The position numbers and the translations under genes were made by a program. Below the pieces are notes generated by a model. That model saw nothing but the letters and a program-made list of their open reading frames with translations. It did not search any database and was not told where the DNA came from. 5,658 bases of DNA from Planctomycetaceae bacterium. Its GTDB lineage: Bacteria > Planctomycetota > Phycisphaerae > Phycisphaerales > SM1A02. Location: assembly GCA_002684315.1 (NCBI GenBank), contig NYVB01000030.1, positions 1,802-7,459 on the forward strand. Reading direction: 5' to 3'. Shown in pieces: positions 5,391-5,658 of this stretch; the first letter of the stretch is position 1; each line of letters begins with the position of its first letter.

Positions 5391-5658
5391 TCGCCGGCCA
5401 GGCTTCCTTCATCGATTCGGCCCATTCGGCGATTCGTTCGTCGGTCAGTTCGGACTGACTGTCCTCGTCAAGCGCGAGGCCGCAGAACATGCCGTCGATC
5501 ACGCCCAGCGAACCCTCGAATTCATGTGTCTCGGTACTGGTGAAACCGATGCCGCCGGTGGCTCCGCATTCGATGAGCTTCTTGTACAGAATGCCCATCG
5601 CATCCTGATAGGTCTCGTCATAGGTGCCCTGATCTCCGAGGCCGAACATCGCGACCGT
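5374..5658 (-). CDS. fldA: Long-chain flavodoxin, C-terminal part (N-terminus outside window)
   Basis: Flavodoxin is a small soluble FMN protein that carries low-potential electrons, often replacing ferredoxin when iron is scarce. The visible 94 residues start in the beta-strand before the second FMN loop (TVAMFGLGDQ) and contain the isoalloxazine-stacking tyrosine region GDQGTYDETYQDA (visible Tyr13). The long-chain insertion follows (FTSTETHEFEGS, about 36-47), then the very conserved GLALDEDSQSELTDERIAEW (60-79) and a short C-terminal helix. The spacing matches the end of roughly 170-residue long-chain flavodoxins. The N-terminal phosphate-binding loop, start codon and promoter lie beyond the window, so iron regulation cannot be judged. 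The stop TGA is at 5376-5374. The visible sequence has no frameshift or missing key residue. Confidence 0.93.
   Translation of the reverse strand, partial: TVAMFGLGDQGTYDETYQDAMGILYKKLIECGATGGIGFTSTETHEFEGSLGVIDGMFCGLALDEDSQSELTDERIAEWAESMKEAWPAIMASS

Overview
The window is an ordinary-looking stretch of bacterial chromosome. It is moderately GC-rich (by eye a little under 60%), densely coding, and shows no sign of phage, transposons, CRISPR or RNA genes. The YceI-type protein has an export signal, which suits a Gram-negative-type envelope. Nothing here fixes the phylum. The mix of a plant-like methionine gamma-lyase, long-chain flavodoxin and GATC-rich coding DNA made me think of an aquatic, possibly planctomycete-like bacterium, but that is only a guess.

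Layout, left to right. (1) Positions 1-1338 (+) hold a 14-TM-type DHA2/EmrB-QacA family MFS efflux protein that lacks only its first few codons at the window edge. (2) Positions 2532-1322 (-) hold a two-gene unit: trhO, a tRNA U34 hydroxylase of the rhodanese-fold UPF0176/YceA family, then an unrecognised 100-residue two-TM protein. The two are joined by an ATGA stop/start overlap, and the small gene runs 17 bp into the 3' end of the MFS gene on the opposite strand. (3) A 157-bp divergent spacer leads to 2690-3955 (+), a PLP enzyme closely resembling plant-type methionine gamma-lyase. (4) Positions 4120-3971 (-) encode a 49-residue hydrophobic microprotein of the lmo0937/DUF5670 type, which is easily missed because of its size. 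(5) A 282-bp divergent spacer leads to 4403-5077 (+), a secreted YceI-family lipocalin-like protein, followed by a clean intrinsic terminator at 5143-5173. (6) About 200 bp of unclear content (5174-5373, perhaps a small ORF at 5199-5390) precede the C-terminal half of a long-chain flavodoxin, 5658-5374 (-), cut by the window end.

The genes do not form an evident pathway. Strand changes isolate nearly every gene, and the only operon-like pair is trhO with the small membrane protein. The loose themes are tRNA modification, methionine/sulfur catabolism, envelope and stress functions, and redox. I did not find a convincing undescribed system. The most useful second looks are the trhO-coupled membrane protein, the plant-type lyase, the microprotein, the hairpin upstream of the YceI gene and the cryptic 5174-5373 segment.
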